From: Curtobacterium poinsettiae
GTDB taxonomy: Bacteria; Actinomycetota; Actinomycetes; Actinomycetales; Microbacteriaceae
DNA length: 64,000 nucleotides
Direction: 5' to 3'
Assembly: GCF_025677645.1 (NCBI RefSeq)
Contig: NZ_CP106879.1
Coordinates: forward strand, 3,162,001-3,226,000
Part shown: positions 32,498 through 40,906 of the stretch, one piece after another
Layout: each line of letters starts with the position of its first letter
Numbering within the stretch: position 1 is the first letter of the stretch
Program-made: the position numbers and the translations under genes
Notes under the pieces: generated by a model
What the model was told of the DNA's origin: nothing
What the model saw: only the letters and a program-made list of their open reading frames with translations
Databases searched by the model: none

Positions 32498-33160
32498 TCA
32501 GGCGGGTTCGCGGATGGTGGTCTCGACGTCGACGACCTGCGGGATCTTCGGCATCGAGGCGAAGCCGAACGCCACGGGCGGGTCGAGCGGCGCCAGGTCC
32601 CCGAGGGACTCCCCCGCCCAGCTCCCCCGCACGCCGGTGACGTCGTGCGCCCCGGTCACGCCGTAGTACTCGCGCTGGCCGTTGCCCGCCGAGCCCGCGG
32701 TGCCGGATCCCGGCGCGAGCAGCCGTGCCACGGGGTCGATCGCAGCGAGCCAGCGCGGGTCGCGGGCGATCGGCTTCGGGACGATGCGCAGGATCCGGCC
32801 GAGCGGTGAGATGCCGCCGACGTCGATCGAGGCCTGCAGTGCCCCGGCGGACAGCTCGAGGCCGCTGGCGGTGCGCCGGGCGCGGACGTCGACGACCGAG
32901 ACGGTGTCGAAGCGGTAGGTGCCGGACACGTACGCGGCGACGATCTCGTCGGGTGCGAGCAGCACGCTGGTGCCGTCGGGGAGCTCGAGGAACACGTCCG
33001 TGAACGGCCCGAACGGCGAACGGTCCCACATGCCGACGACGATCCGGACGCCCGAGGTCGTGCCGACGCCCATGATCCGGCCGCGGAACCGGCGCTCCAC
33101 GACGGGGTCGGGGGCGTGACCAGCAGCGGGACCGGAGGCGTGGTCGGGGCGTGACGACAT
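32498..33160 (-). CDS. Hypothetical protein, beta-rich, 220 residues
   Basis: Start ATG at 33160 (MSSRPDHASG) is chosen as the first reasonable start; no strong ribosome site is seen. The sequence is rich in beta strands and small loops: FRGRIMGVGTTSGVRIVVGMW, then PFGPFTDVFLELPDG and VLLAPDEIVAAYVSGTYRFD. The middle and C-terminal parts have ISPLGRILRIVPKPIARDPRW and FGFASMPKIPQVVDVETT. No signal peptide or membrane helix is visible. I recall similar uncharacterised proteins in Microbacteriaceae but no function. It lies downstream of a repeat-bearing gap from the LLM enzyme gene. Confidence 0.65.
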   Translation of the reverse strand: MSSRPDHASGPAAGHAPDPVVERRFRGRIMGVGTTSGVRIVVGMWDRSPFGPFTDVFLELPDGTSVLLAPDEIVAAYVSGTYRFDTVSVVDVRARRTASGLELSAGALQASIDVGGISPLGRILRIVPKPIARDPRWLAAIDPVARLLAPGSGTAGSAGNGQREYYGVTGAHDVTGVRGSWAGESLGDLAPLDPPVAFGFASMPKIPQVVDVETTIREPA

Positions 33161-33256
33161 GCCCTGGACCGTACCCGCGGCCCCCGTGAGCCGATCTCGG
33201 CGGCCGCCCCGGGCCTCCCGGCCGCTGCCCGCGCGCCGCACGGACCGGAACCTGGA

Positions 33257-33328
33257 CGCAGAACACCGGTGTCCACGCTCCGAACACCCGCGAAGGGTGG
33301 TGTGGAGCGCGAACACCGGTGTTTTGCG
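33257..33328. repeat. 72-bp palindromic element, copy 1
   Basis: One long imperfect hairpin of about 33-bp arms. CGCAGAACACCGGTGT at the left pairs with ACACCGGTGTTTTGCG at the right, and CGCTCC with GGAGCG inside, around a short GCGAA loop. The second copy at 45535-45606 has the same length and design. Both contain the 12-bp palindrome AACACCGGTGTT or a close variant at each end. Confidence 0.8.
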
Positions 33329-33362
33329 GACCGGACCGGACCCGGGCCCGGACCCGCGTCCG

Positions 33363-34472
33363 TCAGGCGACGGGGACGGGCTGCGCCAGCAGCTCGCGCA
33401 CGCGGGGTGCGACCTCGGTGCCGTAGAGCTCGATCGAGCGCATCATGTTGGCGTGCGGCAGGCGACCCGTGGCGTACCGCATGTCGAAGCGCGAGGCGCC
33501 GAGGATCCGCATGTTGCGTGCGACCTTGCGGGCGACGGTCTCCGGCGACCCGACGTAGAGCGACCCGCCGGCCGACAGGCTCGCGCGGTACCCGGCGACG
33601 TCGAGGGGTGGCCAGCCGCGCTCCCGGCCGAGCTGGTCGGTGACGGCCTTGTGGTAGGGCCAGTAGCGCTCGGCGGCCTCTTCGTCGGTGGCCGCCACGA
33701 AGCCGGGCGAGTGCATCGCGATGGGCTGCTGCGGCAGATCGAGCTGCGCGAGGGCCTGGCGGTACAGGCGGGAGAACGGGGCGAACTGAGCCGGCTGTCC
33801 GCCGATGATGGCGAGGAACAGCGGGAGGCCGTACGACGCGGCACGGATGACCGACTGCGGCGAGCCGCCGACGCCGATCCACGTCGGGATGGCGCCGTGC
33901 TCGAGCTTCGGGAAGACGTCCTGGTCGACCAGACCCGCGCGCTTCGTGCCAGACCAGGTGACGGCGTCGCCGCCGCGCAGGGCCGCCCAGAGCTGGAGCT
34001 TCTCCTCGAACAGGACCTCGTAGTCGCTCAGCTCGTAGCCGAACAGGGGGAACGACTCGGTGAAGGAGCCACGACCCAGGATGACCTCGGCGCGACCGTT
34101 CGACAGGGCGTCGACGGTTGCGAAGCGCTCGTAGACACGGACGGGGTCGTCGGAGGACAGCACGGTGACCGCGGAGCCCATCCGGATGCGCTCGGTGCGG
34201 GCGGCGATCGCGGCGAGGACGACCTCGGGGGCGCTCACGACGAAGTCGGCGCGGTGGTGTTCCCCGACGCCGATGAAGTCGACGCCGACCTGGTCGGCGA
34301 GGACGGCCTGGTCGACGACGTCGCGGATGCTCTGCGCGTCGGACTGCAGGCTGCCGTCGGCGCGCTCGGTGACGTCACCGAAGGTGTCGAGGCCGAGCTG
34401 CAGCGGCCCGATCCGCTCGGGTGCGGGCGGCGGGACGTCCGAGGGACGGTCGGTGCCGAATGCGTTGCTCAT
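33363..34472 (-). CDS. LLM-class flavin-dependent oxidoreductase
   Basis: 369 residues; ATG at 34472 with AGGAGGA. Luciferase-like barrel: LQLGLDTFGDVTERAD at the N-terminus, then GVDFIGVGEHHRADFVVSAP, the characteristic Gly-Glu-His-His after the second strand, VTVLSSDDPVRVYERFATVD, and AEVILGRGSFTESFPLFGY, with TWIGVGGSPQSV as the phosphate-binding strand. These enzymes use FMN or F420; the GEHH branch is usually FMN-dependent. The substrate is unknown. A palindromic candidate operator lies just upstream. A flavin reductase that could supply FMNH2 lies at 12.1 kb. Confidence 0.88.
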   Translation of the reverse strand: MSNAFGTDRPSDVPPPAPERIGPLQLGLDTFGDVTERADGSLQSDAQSIRDVVDQAVLADQVGVDFIGVGEHHRADFVVSAPEVVLAAIAARTERIRMGSAVTVLSSDDPVRVYERFATVDALSNGRAEVILGRGSFTESFPLFGYELSDYEVLFEEKLQLWAALRGGDAVTWSGTKRAGLVDQDVFPKLEHGAIPTWIGVGGSPQSVIRAASYGLPLFLAIIGGQPAQFAPFSRLYRQALAQLDLPQQPIAMHSPGFVAATDEEAAERYWPYHKAVTDQLGRERGWPPLDVAGYRASLSAGGSLYVGSPETVARKVARNMRILGASRFDMRYATGRLPHANMMRSIELYGTEVAPRVRELLAQPVPVA

Positions 34473-34489
34473 GGTGTCCTCCTGGTCGC

Positions 34490-34515
34490 ACTTCCATGCG
34501 TTTGCATCAACATAG
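34490..34515 (-). promoter_or_regulatory. Palindromic site and -10-like element before the LLM gene
   Basis: On the minus strand TATGTT, a -10-like hexamer, is followed by GATGCAAACGCATGG, which contains the dyad ATGC-AAAC-GCAT. The site lies about 20-40 bases upstream of the start codon and could be a repressor site at the transcription start. Confidence 0.35.
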
Positions 34516-34617
34516 CACGGCGGCGGCTTGCGCGCACGGGGTCAGCGGCCGGAACGGGCCCGGGCCCGAGCCGCGCGCGGCCAGGGTCGACCAGCCCGGA
34601 CGAGTACGGTCACCCGC

Positions 34618-35556
34618 ATGCCGAACCTTCCCGACCAGACCGGACGCCGCATCGTCGTCACCGGGTCCAACAGCGGCACCGGACGGGAGGCCGCCCTGCG
34701 CCTCGCCGGAGCCGGCGCCAGCGTCGTGCTCGCCGTCCGCAGCACCGAGAAGGGCGAGACCGCAGCCGCCGGCATCCGGGCCGCCCACCCCGCAGCCGAC
34801 GTGGAGGTCCGCGAACTCGACCTCGCCGACCTGGCGAGCGTCCGACGCTTCGCCAGCGGCATCGTCGACGAGGAACGTCCGATCGACGTCCTCGTCAACA
34901 ACGCCGGTGTGATGGCCCCGCCGGAGCGCTTCGAGACCGTCGACGGCTTCGAGCTGCAGTTCGGCACGAACTTCCTCGGCCCGTTCGCCCTGACGAACCT
35001 GCTGCTGCCGTCGCTGCTGCGCGCCCGAGCGCCCCTCGCCGACGGCCCTGTGGCCCAGGCTCCGCGGGTCGTCACCATGTCGAGCCTCGCCGCGATCCCC
35101 GGTCGGATCCGCTTCGCCGACCTGCAGTGGGAGCGCGGCTACAACGGTTGGCGCGCCTACGCGCAGTCGAAGCTCGCCGACCTGCTCCTCGCACTGCACC
35201 TGCACCGCCTGACGGTCGAGGCCGACGTGCCCCTGGTCAGCACCGCCGCACACCCCGGCTACACGCGGACCAACCTGCAGGCCGCGGGACGATCGCTCGG
35301 TCGGTCGAAGCCGGTACGGTCGAGCAACCGCGCGCTGCCCTTCACCCAGGCCGTCGAGCAGGGTACCGAGCCGCTGCTGTACGCGGCGGTCGGGCCGAAC
35401 GCCGTGGGCGGCGCGTACTACGGCCCCTCCGGTCCGTTCGGCATGACCGGGCCGACCACCACCGTGTCGATCCCCGGGTCCGCGCGGAGCGCCGACCTCG
35501 CCCGCTCCCTCTGGGCCGTCGCGGAGGACCTCACCGGGACGCGCCCGCCGCTCTAG
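34618..35556 (+). CDS. Short-chain dehydrogenase/reductase
   Basis: 312 residues. Rossmann cofactor motif TGSNSGTGREAALRLA at residues about 14-30, NNAG motif in VLVNNAGVMAPP, and the catalytic Ser-Tyr-Lys in TMSSLAAI and YAQSKLADLLLAL. The length and the 'retinol-dehydrogenase-like' opening IVVTGSNSGTG point to the branch acting on larger substrates (protochlorophyllide/retinol/WW-oxidoreductase-like). NADP(H) is likely from the Arg in VLAVRSTEKG. It is divergent from the LLM gene by 145 bases. Substrate unknown. Confidence 0.9.
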   Translation: MPNLPDQTGRRIVVTGSNSGTGREAALRLAGAGASVVLAVRSTEKGETAAAGIRAAHPAADVEVRELDLADLASVRRFASGIVDEERPIDVLVNNAGVMAPPERFETVDGFELQFGTNFLGPFALTNLLLPSLLRARAPLADGPVAQAPRVVTMSSLAAIPGRIRFADLQWERGYNGWRAYAQSKLADLLLALHLHRLTVEADVPLVSTAAHPGYTRTNLQAAGRSLGRSKPVRSSNRALPFTQAVEQGTEPLLYAAVGPNAVGGAYYGPSGPFGMTGPTTTVSIPGSARSADLARSLWAVAEDLTGTRPPL

Positions 35557-35624
35557 CCGGGACGCGAGCGCGGGGCGCGGGGCGCGGCCGGGAGGCCCGG
35601 GGCGGCTCCGTGGCGTGGCCAGCG

Positions 35625-36416
35625 TCAGGCGCGGTGCAGCTCCAGCGACCCGTCAAGCCGACCGGGTTCGGTCAGGCGGGCGTGCTGCAGGACGGTGCGG
35701 CCCGGCGCGATCGCCGCGGCGACGATCGACAGGGTCGTCATGTGGCCCTCGGCCTCGTGCACGTCGCGGAGGATCGCGTCAGGGTGGTCGCTCGGCAGCG
35801 CTGCGGACTCCGCCAGCACGCCGAACCAGCCACCCCAGCCGTCCCCGGCGTCGCCACCGGAGTCCACGGTGCGGAGTTCGTCGAACGGGCCGAGCACCGG
35901 CGGGCCGGACGGGGCATCGACGGCACGGAAGGCCTCGAGCCACCGACCGATGCGCGGCGACGCGGGATCGTCGGCCGCACCGTGCGTGACCATGTGGACA
36001 CCGGGGCCCAGGTCGGTGGTACGGACCTGTTCGCCGTCCCAGGTCAGCACCGAGGCGCCCTCGGCCGTGGCGCGCACCAGGTTGAAGGCCCGCGTCGTCG
36101 GCAGGGTGCCGTCGTGTCCGGGCAGCAGGTCGTCGGCGACGGCGTCCACCGGCACCACGCCACGGGTCGTCCACGTGCCGTCGACGCTCGTCACGGGTTC
36201 GGCGCGGTTGAGCACCACGGCCAGGCCAGCTCGGTCGGACGCGGCGAGCCACGCACCACCGGCGGACCGGTCACGGACACCACGGAGGTCCGGGTCCCGG
36301 TCCGGCCACCAGGCAGCGGGCGGGTCCCACGGGCGTTCGGGCGACTCGTCCCGCAGGGCGAGCACGGTGACGGGCCACGCGGAACCGGGGTCGACGCGGA
36401 CGACGACGGTGCACAT
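35625..36416 (-). CDS. NRDE family (TANGO2-like) protein
   Basis: 263 residues from the ATG at 36416, chosen because the family begins with Met-Cys-Thr. MCTVVVRVDPG is followed by ALRDESPERPW, the family's N-R-D-E motif here as L-R-D-E. Further conserved parts are WLAASDRAGLAVVLNR, AFNLVRATAEG and HMVTHGAADD. The Cys at position 2 would be an Ntn-type nucleophile after removal of Met. The function of NRDE proteins is not settled; heme trafficking and metabolism roles have been proposed for TANGO2. It is divergent from coaBC with about 40 bases between starts. Confidence 0.82.
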   Translation of the reverse strand: MCTVVVRVDPGSAWPVTVLALRDESPERPWDPPAAWWPDRDPDLRGVRDRSAGGAWLAASDRAGLAVVLNRAEPVTSVDGTWTTRGVVPVDAVADDLLPGHDGTLPTTRAFNLVRATAEGASVLTWDGEQVRTTDLGPGVHMVTHGAADDPASPRIGRWLEAFRAVDAPSGPPVLGPFDELRTVDSGGDAGDGWGGWFGVLAESAALPSDHPDAILRDVHEAEGHMTTLSIVAAAIAPGRTVLQHARLTEPGRLDGSLELHRA

Positions 36417-36456
36417 GCCGTCGATCCTCGCACGTGGCCCCGGTAGCGTGAGCCAG

Positions 36457-37749
36457 GTGAACGCAGCAGCAGAGCGCGCCCTGACCGTCATCGTGGGGAT
36501 CACCGGGGGCATCGCCGCCTACAAGGCCGTCGGGGTCGTGCGCGACCTCGTCAAGCGCGGGCACGACGTGCACGTCGTCCCGACCGAGGGCGCCCTGCGC
36601 TTCGTCGGACTGCCGACGCTCGAGGCCCTCAGCCGCAACCCCGTCACCACGAGCGTGTGGGACGACGTCGCCGAGGTGCGCCACGTCGCGCTCGGTCGCC
36701 GGGCGGACCTGGTCGTCATCGCACCCGCCACCGCGGACTCGCTGGCCCGGATGGCGCACGGCCTGGCGAGCGACCTGCTCGGCACGACGCTGCTCGCCAC
36801 CGAGGCACCAGTCGTGGTCGCCCCCGCGATGCACCCGCAGATGTGGGAGCACCCCGCGACCCGTGCGAACGTCGCCACGCTGCGCGACCGCGGCGTCCAC
36901 ATGGTCGGCCCGGTCGTCGGTGCACTCACCGGCAACGACGCGGGCATCGGTCGGATGGCGGAGCCCGAGGACATCGTCGCCGCCGCGCTCGCCGTGCTCG
37001 ACCAGCACCCCGCACCGGCCGGCCGCCGCAGTGCGGACACCGGCGCCGCGGCCAGCACCGGGGCCCGCGGTGAGCTGGGCGACCTCGCGGGCGTCCGCGT
37101 CGTCGTCAGCGCGGGCGGCACCCGCGAGCCCTTCGACCCGGTGCGGTTCGTCGGCAACCGCTCGAGCGGCCGGCAGGGCATCGCGATCGCCGCCGACGCG
37201 GTCCGTCGGGGTGCGTCCGTGACCCTCGTCGCCGCGAACGTGGAGGGCTCGTTGACCGCCGGGCTGGACGCGACCCTGGTGCCCGTCGGGTCGGCGCTCG
37301 AACTCGCCGAGGCCGTGCACACCGCCGCAGCAGCAGCCGACGTCGTCGTGATGACCGCCGCCGTCGCCGACTACCGTCCGGCCGAGGTGCTCACCGAGAA
37401 GCTCAAGAAGGACGCGCAGGGCGAGCGCATGACGCTCGAGCTGGTGCGGAACCCGGACGTGCTCGCCGACCTCGTGGCGGCACGTCGGACGGGGCAGATC
37501 ATCGTCGGGTTCGCCGCCGAGACCGAACCCGACCGCGACGCGCGGATCGAGCTCGGGCGCGCCAAGATCAGCCGGAAGCCCGCGGACCTGCTCGTCGTGA
37601 ACCACGTCGGCTGGTCGGCCGGCTTCGAGCGCGAGGAGAACGCGATCGAGGTCCTGGTGCCCGGTGGCGAGGTGGTCCGCGAGACCTCCGGCACGAAGGC
37701 CGAGGTGGCGACGGCGGTCCTCGACCTCGTCGCGACCGCCCTCACGTGA
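36457..37749 (+). CDS. coaBC: Bifunctional phosphopantothenoylcysteine decarboxylase / phosphopantothenate-cysteine ligase
   Basis: 430 residues from a GTG at 36457 (a GTG at 36448 is also possible). CoaC domain (residues 1-185): VIVGITGGIAAYKAVGVVRDL, the active-site His in RHVALGRRADLVVIAPATAD, and PAMHPQMWEHPATRAN. CoaB domain (residues 205-430): RVVVSAGGTREPFDPVRFVGNRSSG, DVVVMTAAVADYRP with the AAVADY motif and IVGFAAET, then KKADLL-like KPADLLVVNHV. It converts 4'-phosphopantothenate to 4'-phosphopantetheine in coenzyme A synthesis. Placement next to unrelated small genes gives no further clue. Confidence 0.95.
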   Translation: MNAAAERALTVIVGITGGIAAYKAVGVVRDLVKRGHDVHVVPTEGALRFVGLPTLEALSRNPVTTSVWDDVAEVRHVALGRRADLVVIAPATADSLARMAHGLASDLLGTTLLATEAPVVVAPAMHPQMWEHPATRANVATLRDRGVHMVGPVVGALTGNDAGIGRMAEPEDIVAAALAVLDQHPAPAGRRSADTGAAASTGARGELGDLAGVRVVVSAGGTREPFDPVRFVGNRSSGRQGIAIAADAVRRGASVTLVAANVEGSLTAGLDATLVPVGSALELAEAVHTAAAAADVVVMTAAVADYRPAEVLTEKLKKDAQGERMTLELVRNPDVLADLVAARRTGQIIVGFAAETEPDRDARIELGRAKISRKPADLLVVNHVGWSAGFEREENAIEVLVPGGEVVRETSGTKAEVATAVLDLVATALT

Positions 37750-37786
37750 ACCGGCACTGACCTGGTTCCGAGGACCGGCGAGCACG

Positions 37787-38194
37787 ATGGGGCGCATGCG
37801 ACGACGTGAACGGGTCCGACGTGCGAACCGCACGGCCACCCTCCTGGCGGTGATCCTCGGCACGGCCGGTGTCACGCACTTCCTGCGCCCCCGCGGGTAC
37901 GACCGGATCGTGCCCGACGCGCTGCCCCCGCGGCTGACCACGCTGGCCTCCGGCGTGGCCGAGCTCGGCATCGCCGCCGGGCTGGCGTTCCCCGCGACCC
38001 GCCGCGCCTCGGGGTGGGCCGCCGCGGCGCTGTTCGCCGCGGTGTTCCCGGCCAACGTGAAGATGGCGAACGACCTGCTCGACCACCCTCGCTCGAGCCG
38101 GGCGATGCGGCTGGTCTCGGTGCTGCGGCTCCCGCTGCAGGCCCCGTTGGTGCTGTGGGGCGTGCGCGTCGGTCGGCACGCACCGAAGCCGTGA
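37787..38194 (+). CDS. DoxX-like small membrane protein
   Basis: 135 residues from the ATG at 37787; the ATG at 37796 is equally possible. The first helix is followed by GVTHFLRPRGYDRIVPDALP, the H-F-x-x-P-x-x-Y/F-x-x-I-V-P motif of DoxX-like membrane proteins, then two or three further helices (LASGVAELGIAAGLAF, GWAAAALFAAVFPANVKMA). The membrane function is unknown; thiol-redox or quinone partners are known for DoxX relatives. It is first of three small genes whose ends overlap (GTGA), so translation of the DUF2071 and DUF1810 genes downstream is coupled to it. Confidence 0.8.
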   Translation: MGRMRRRERVRRANRTATLLAVILGTAGVTHFLRPRGYDRIVPDALPPRLTTLASGVAELGIAAGLAFPATRRASGWAAAALFAAVFPANVKMANDLLDHPRSSRAMRLVSVLRLPLQAPLVLWGVRVGRHAPKP

Positions 38195-38982
38195 CCCAGC
38201 CGTCGTGGACCCGCGCGGCGGTGCCGTTGCTGCACCGACCGGTCACCCAGCACGCCTGGGAGGACATCGTGTTCGCGCACTGGCGGCACGACCCGGCGTC
38301 GCTGCAGCGGCTCGTCCCCCGTGGAACCCGTCCGGACGTCGTCGACGGCAGCGCCTGGGTGGGGCTGTCGGCGTACGTGTTCCGGGAGACCCGGGTGCCG
38401 CCGTTCCCGTCCGCCGGGCGGCTCGGCACCATGACCGAGGTCACGATCGAGGTGCTCACGGTGGACGACCAGGGACGTCGCGGGGTGACCTACCGCACGG
38501 TCGACACCGCGAACGTGCCCGCCATCGTGGCCGCGCACGCACTGCTCGGTGTGCCGTACACGTTCGCGCACGCACGTTCCCGTCGCCGCGGCGACGCGGT
38601 GGCGCACCGGTCCGTCCGGCACCCGGCCCGCGCGCTGCACCCGGTGCGGTGGGCGCGGTCGCTCCGGCAGGAACGCCCGACCGGTGCGGCGCGGCCGAAG
38701 CACGCGGCTTCGGTGCGGGTGACCGCCGGCGAGGTCGTCGACACACCGCTGGCCGCCGAGCTCACCACCCGCACCGGCATCCACGCGCGGTACCTGGCGC
38801 AGACCCTGTTCTGGCAGCGGCAGCACCCGGTGCTCACCACCCGTTCGGCCACGCTCGACCGACTCGAGGGCGACCTGCCCGACGCCGTCGGCATGCCGGG
38901 GTTGTTCGACCGGGCCCCGGACTCGCTGCTCGTGGTCGACGGCACGACCGTCCGGTACGGCTGGGGCGGGGTGGTCCGGTGA
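38191..38982 (+). CDS. YqjF/DUF2071 family protein
   Basis: 263 residues from a GTG overlapping the preceding stop. Family markers: VFAHWRHDPASLQRLVPRGTRPDVVDGSAWVGLS in the N-terminal part, here noted as FAHWRHDPASLQRLVPRGTR, then TMTEVTIEVLTVDD and RYLAQTLFWQR. DUF2071 proteins have a beta-barrel-like fold and no proven activity. The polar central stretch HARSRRRGDAVAHRSVRHP is basic. The coupling with DoxX-like and DUF1810 proteins suggests joint expression; no pathway is evident. Confidence 0.83.
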   Translation: MTQPSWTRAAVPLLHRPVTQHAWEDIVFAHWRHDPASLQRLVPRGTRPDVVDGSAWVGLSAYVFRETRVPPFPSAGRLGTMTEVTIEVLTVDDQGRRGVTYRTVDTANVPAIVAAHALLGVPYTFAHARSRRRGDAVAHRSVRHPARALHPVRWARSLRQERPTGAARPKHAASVRVTAGEVVDTPLAAELTTRTGIHARYLAQTLFWQRQHPVLTTRSATLDRLEGDLPDAVGMPGLFDRAPDSLLVVDGTTVRYGWGGVVR

Positions 38983-39446
38983 CGGACGCACAGCCCCACG
39001 CACAGGCCGGCGACCCGTTCGACCTCGACCGCTTCGTCCGGGCCCAGCAGGGCGTGCACGACGTCGCGCTCGACGAACTCCGCCGCGGCCGGAAGTCGTC
39101 GCACTGGATGTGGTTCGTGTTCCCGCAGCTGGCCGGCCTGGGGCGGAGCGCCACCGCCGTGCGCTACGCGATCACCGGCGCGGACGAAGCCCGTGCCTAC
39201 CTGGCACACCCGGTGCTCGGGTCCCGACTGCTCACGGCCACCGAGGTCGTGGCGGCAGCCCCCGCCCGCTCCGCCGACGCCCTGCTCGGGGACGTCGACG
39301 CGGTGAAGCTCCGGTCGTCGATGACGCTCTTCGCCCGGATCGCAGCCGACCGGCGACCGTTCGTCGCCGTGCTCGACCGCTGGTACGAGGGCGCCGAGGA
39401 CCCGGCCACGCTCCGCCTGCTCGGCGAGCGCTCGGGACGCGAGTGA
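38979..39446 (+). CDS. DUF1810 family protein
   Basis: 155 residues from a GTG overlapping the DUF2071 stop. The family pattern is clear: DPFDLDRFVRAQQGVHDVAL, then GRKSSHWMWFVFPQLAGLG and VLGSRLLTATEVVAA. Proteins of this group are small, cytosolic and of unknown function (an old label 'calpastatin' is not meaningful here). It is the last gene of the DoxX-DUF2071-DUF1810 set; a 10-bp inverted repeat with a 21-base spacer (39471-39480 and 39502-39511) follows and may end the transcript. Confidence 0.85.
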   Translation: MTDAQPHAQAGDPFDLDRFVRAQQGVHDVALDELRRGRKSSHWMWFVFPQLAGLGRSATAVRYAITGADEARAYLAHPVLGSRLLTATEVVAAAPARSADALLGDVDAVKLRSSMTLFARIAADRRPFVAVLDRWYEGAEDPATLRLLGERSGRE

Positions 39447-39470
39447 CGCATGCGACGCACGCAACGCACG

Positions 39471-39511
39471 GCGCGTGTCACCGGCATCTGAACGTCGACA
39501 CTGACACGCGC
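39471..39511. terminator. Inverted repeat after the DUF1810 gene
   Basis: GCGCGTGTCA (39471-39480) and TGACACGCGC (39502-39511) are perfect 10-bp arms with a 21-base spacer. It lies 25 bases after the DUF1810 stop. It could end that transcript or act as an operator for the GntR gene about 110 bases downstream. Confidence 0.4.
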
Positions 39512-39623
39512 TGAGCCGATCGGAACGCCGTTGTCATATCAGGTACGGTGATGCGAGCACGAGCGATGCCGACCGTGCCCGTTCGCCCGGCGTCCCGACG
39601 CCACCGCCCCCGAAGGAGAACGC

Positions 39624-40274
39624 ATGCCGGTCCCCCGCAGCGCCCCGACCGAGCACCAGCTGCTCCGTGACACCGTCCGCCACAAGATCCACGACGCGAT
39701 CATGGACGGCACGCTCCTGCCCGGCGAACGACTGAACGACGACGAGCTCATCGCCTGGCTCGGCGTCTCCCGGACACCCATCCGCGAGGCTCTGAGCCAG
39801 CTGTCGCGCGCCGGCCTGATCGAGATGGCACCGAACCGGTACACCCGCGTCACCACGCCGGACCCCGCCGAGGTCATCGAGGCGATGCAGACCCTCGGCG
39901 TGCTGTTCGGTGGCGTGGTTCGACTCGCGGTCCCGCGCCTCGGTTCGGCGGCCCGGAAGAAGATCCTCGCGCAGCTCGACAAGACGATCACCGAGCTCGA
40001 GGCGCACGAGGTCGCCGCCGTCAACCACGACGCCCTCGACGTCTTCGCCCTGTACGTCGCCGAGTGCGGCAACGAGAACCTGCAGCGCGTCTGCCGCGAC
40101 ACCATGGACGGCCTGGCGTTCCGGTTGCGCCTGCCGAACCTCGACGAGCTGGTCGACTGGGACCGGATGACCGAGGACTTCCGGCGCCTCCGGGCGGCGA
40201 CCGAGTCCGGCGACAACGTCGCGGCCGAGCTCGCGACCGAGGCGATCCACCAGCTGCCCGGCGAGAAGCACTGA
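39624..40274 (+). CDS. GntR family (FadR-type) transcriptional regulator
   Basis: 216 residues with GAAGGAGA upstream of the ATG. The winged helix of the GntR family is at residues about 12-75: KIHDAIMDGTLLPGERLNDDELIAWLG, here seen as GERLNDDELIAWLGVSRTP, then REALSQLSRAGLI. The C-terminal all-helical part with VFALYVAECGNENLQRVC is the FCD-type effector domain, shorter than usual. Such regulators often bind carboxylic acids and repress nearby catabolic genes. No obvious target is adjacent, as the next gene is a MarR regulator. Confidence 0.87.
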   Translation: MPVPRSAPTEHQLLRDTVRHKIHDAIMDGTLLPGERLNDDELIAWLGVSRTPIREALSQLSRAGLIEMAPNRYTRVTTPDPAEVIEAMQTLGVLFGGVVRLAVPRLGSAARKKILAQLDKTITELEAHEVAAVNHDALDVFALYVAECGNENLQRVCRDTMDGLAFRLRLPNLDELVDWDRMTEDFRRLRAATESGDNVAAELATEAIHQLPGEKH

Positions 40275-40298
40275 GTCCACCTGTACCCGCGTACAGGA

Positions 40299-40330
40299 AC
40301 CGCCCGTCTCGCCGACGCGAGGCGGGCGGT
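40299..40330 (+). terminator. Hairpin after the GntR gene
   Basis: ACCGCCCGTCTCG (40299-40311) pairs with CGAGGCGGGCGGT (40318-40330) with a single G-U-capable mismatch and a 6-base loop, 24 bases after the stop. Confidence 0.7.
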
Positions 40331-40450
40331 CGACGTCTGACGGGCCTCCCGGGCGGTGACCCGACCACGCGCGTGACGCTCCCAGTCCCGGGGCCGCGCG
40401 GACCGATAGCATCGCTGGCGACCACCTGAACCAGGCACCCGGAGCAGCAC

Positions 40451-40906
40451 ATGAACCCCCGCCCGACGGACCGTACCGAGGTCGCCGCACGCCTGGCCGC
40501 CGCCGTCGGTCGGATCAACCGACGGGCCCGCACCGACTCGGCCTCGCTCGGGTACGGCATCGTGTCGGCGCTCGCGTCGATCCAGCGGCACGGACCCCTG
40601 CGCCCCGGCGACCTGTCGCGGATCGAGGTGGTGACGAAGCCCACGATGACGCGCATCCTGACCGAGCTCGAGCAGCGCGGCTTCATCCAGCGCGAGGCAG
40701 ACCCGCGCGACGGCCGGGCGTTCATGGTGACGGCCACGCCGGAGGGCATCGAGGCGGTCGAGCAGGCCCGCGCGAACCGCACCGGGATCGTCGCCGGTCT
40801 CATCGCCGAGCTCGACGAGTCGGACGTCCAGGCGATCGCCGGGGCCCTGGCAGCGCTCGAGCGTGTCGCGCAGGGCGAGCACGCCCAGGAACCTCACACC
40901 TTCTAG
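40451..40906 (+). CDS. MarR family transcriptional regulator
   Basis: 151 residues, ATG at 40451 with CCCGGAGCAG upstream. The winged helix shows LGYGIVSALASIQRHGPLRPGDLSRI, followed by the recognition helix VTKPTMTRILTELEQRGFIQRE and the wing ADPRDGRAFMVTAT, with Asp-x-R-D-x-R conserved. The dimer helices come from both ends of the chain. MarR proteins usually respond to phenolic compounds or oxidants and repress efflux or stress genes. Its targets here are unclear; the secreted lytic-transglycosylase-like gene is 297 bases downstream. Confidence 0.9.
   Translation: MNPRPTDRTEVAARLAAAVGRINRRARTDSASLGYGIVSALASIQRHGPLRPGDLSRIEVVTKPTMTRILTELEQRGFIQREADPRDGRAFMVTATPEGIEAVEQARANRTGIVAGLIAELDESDVQAIAGALAALERVAQGEHAQEPHTF

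Noticed and set aside
33159..36446. A plus-strand open frame of about 1095 codons across the LLM, SDR and NRDE genes
   Set aside because: Antisense to LLM and NRDE and out of frame with SDR; no recognisable motif.
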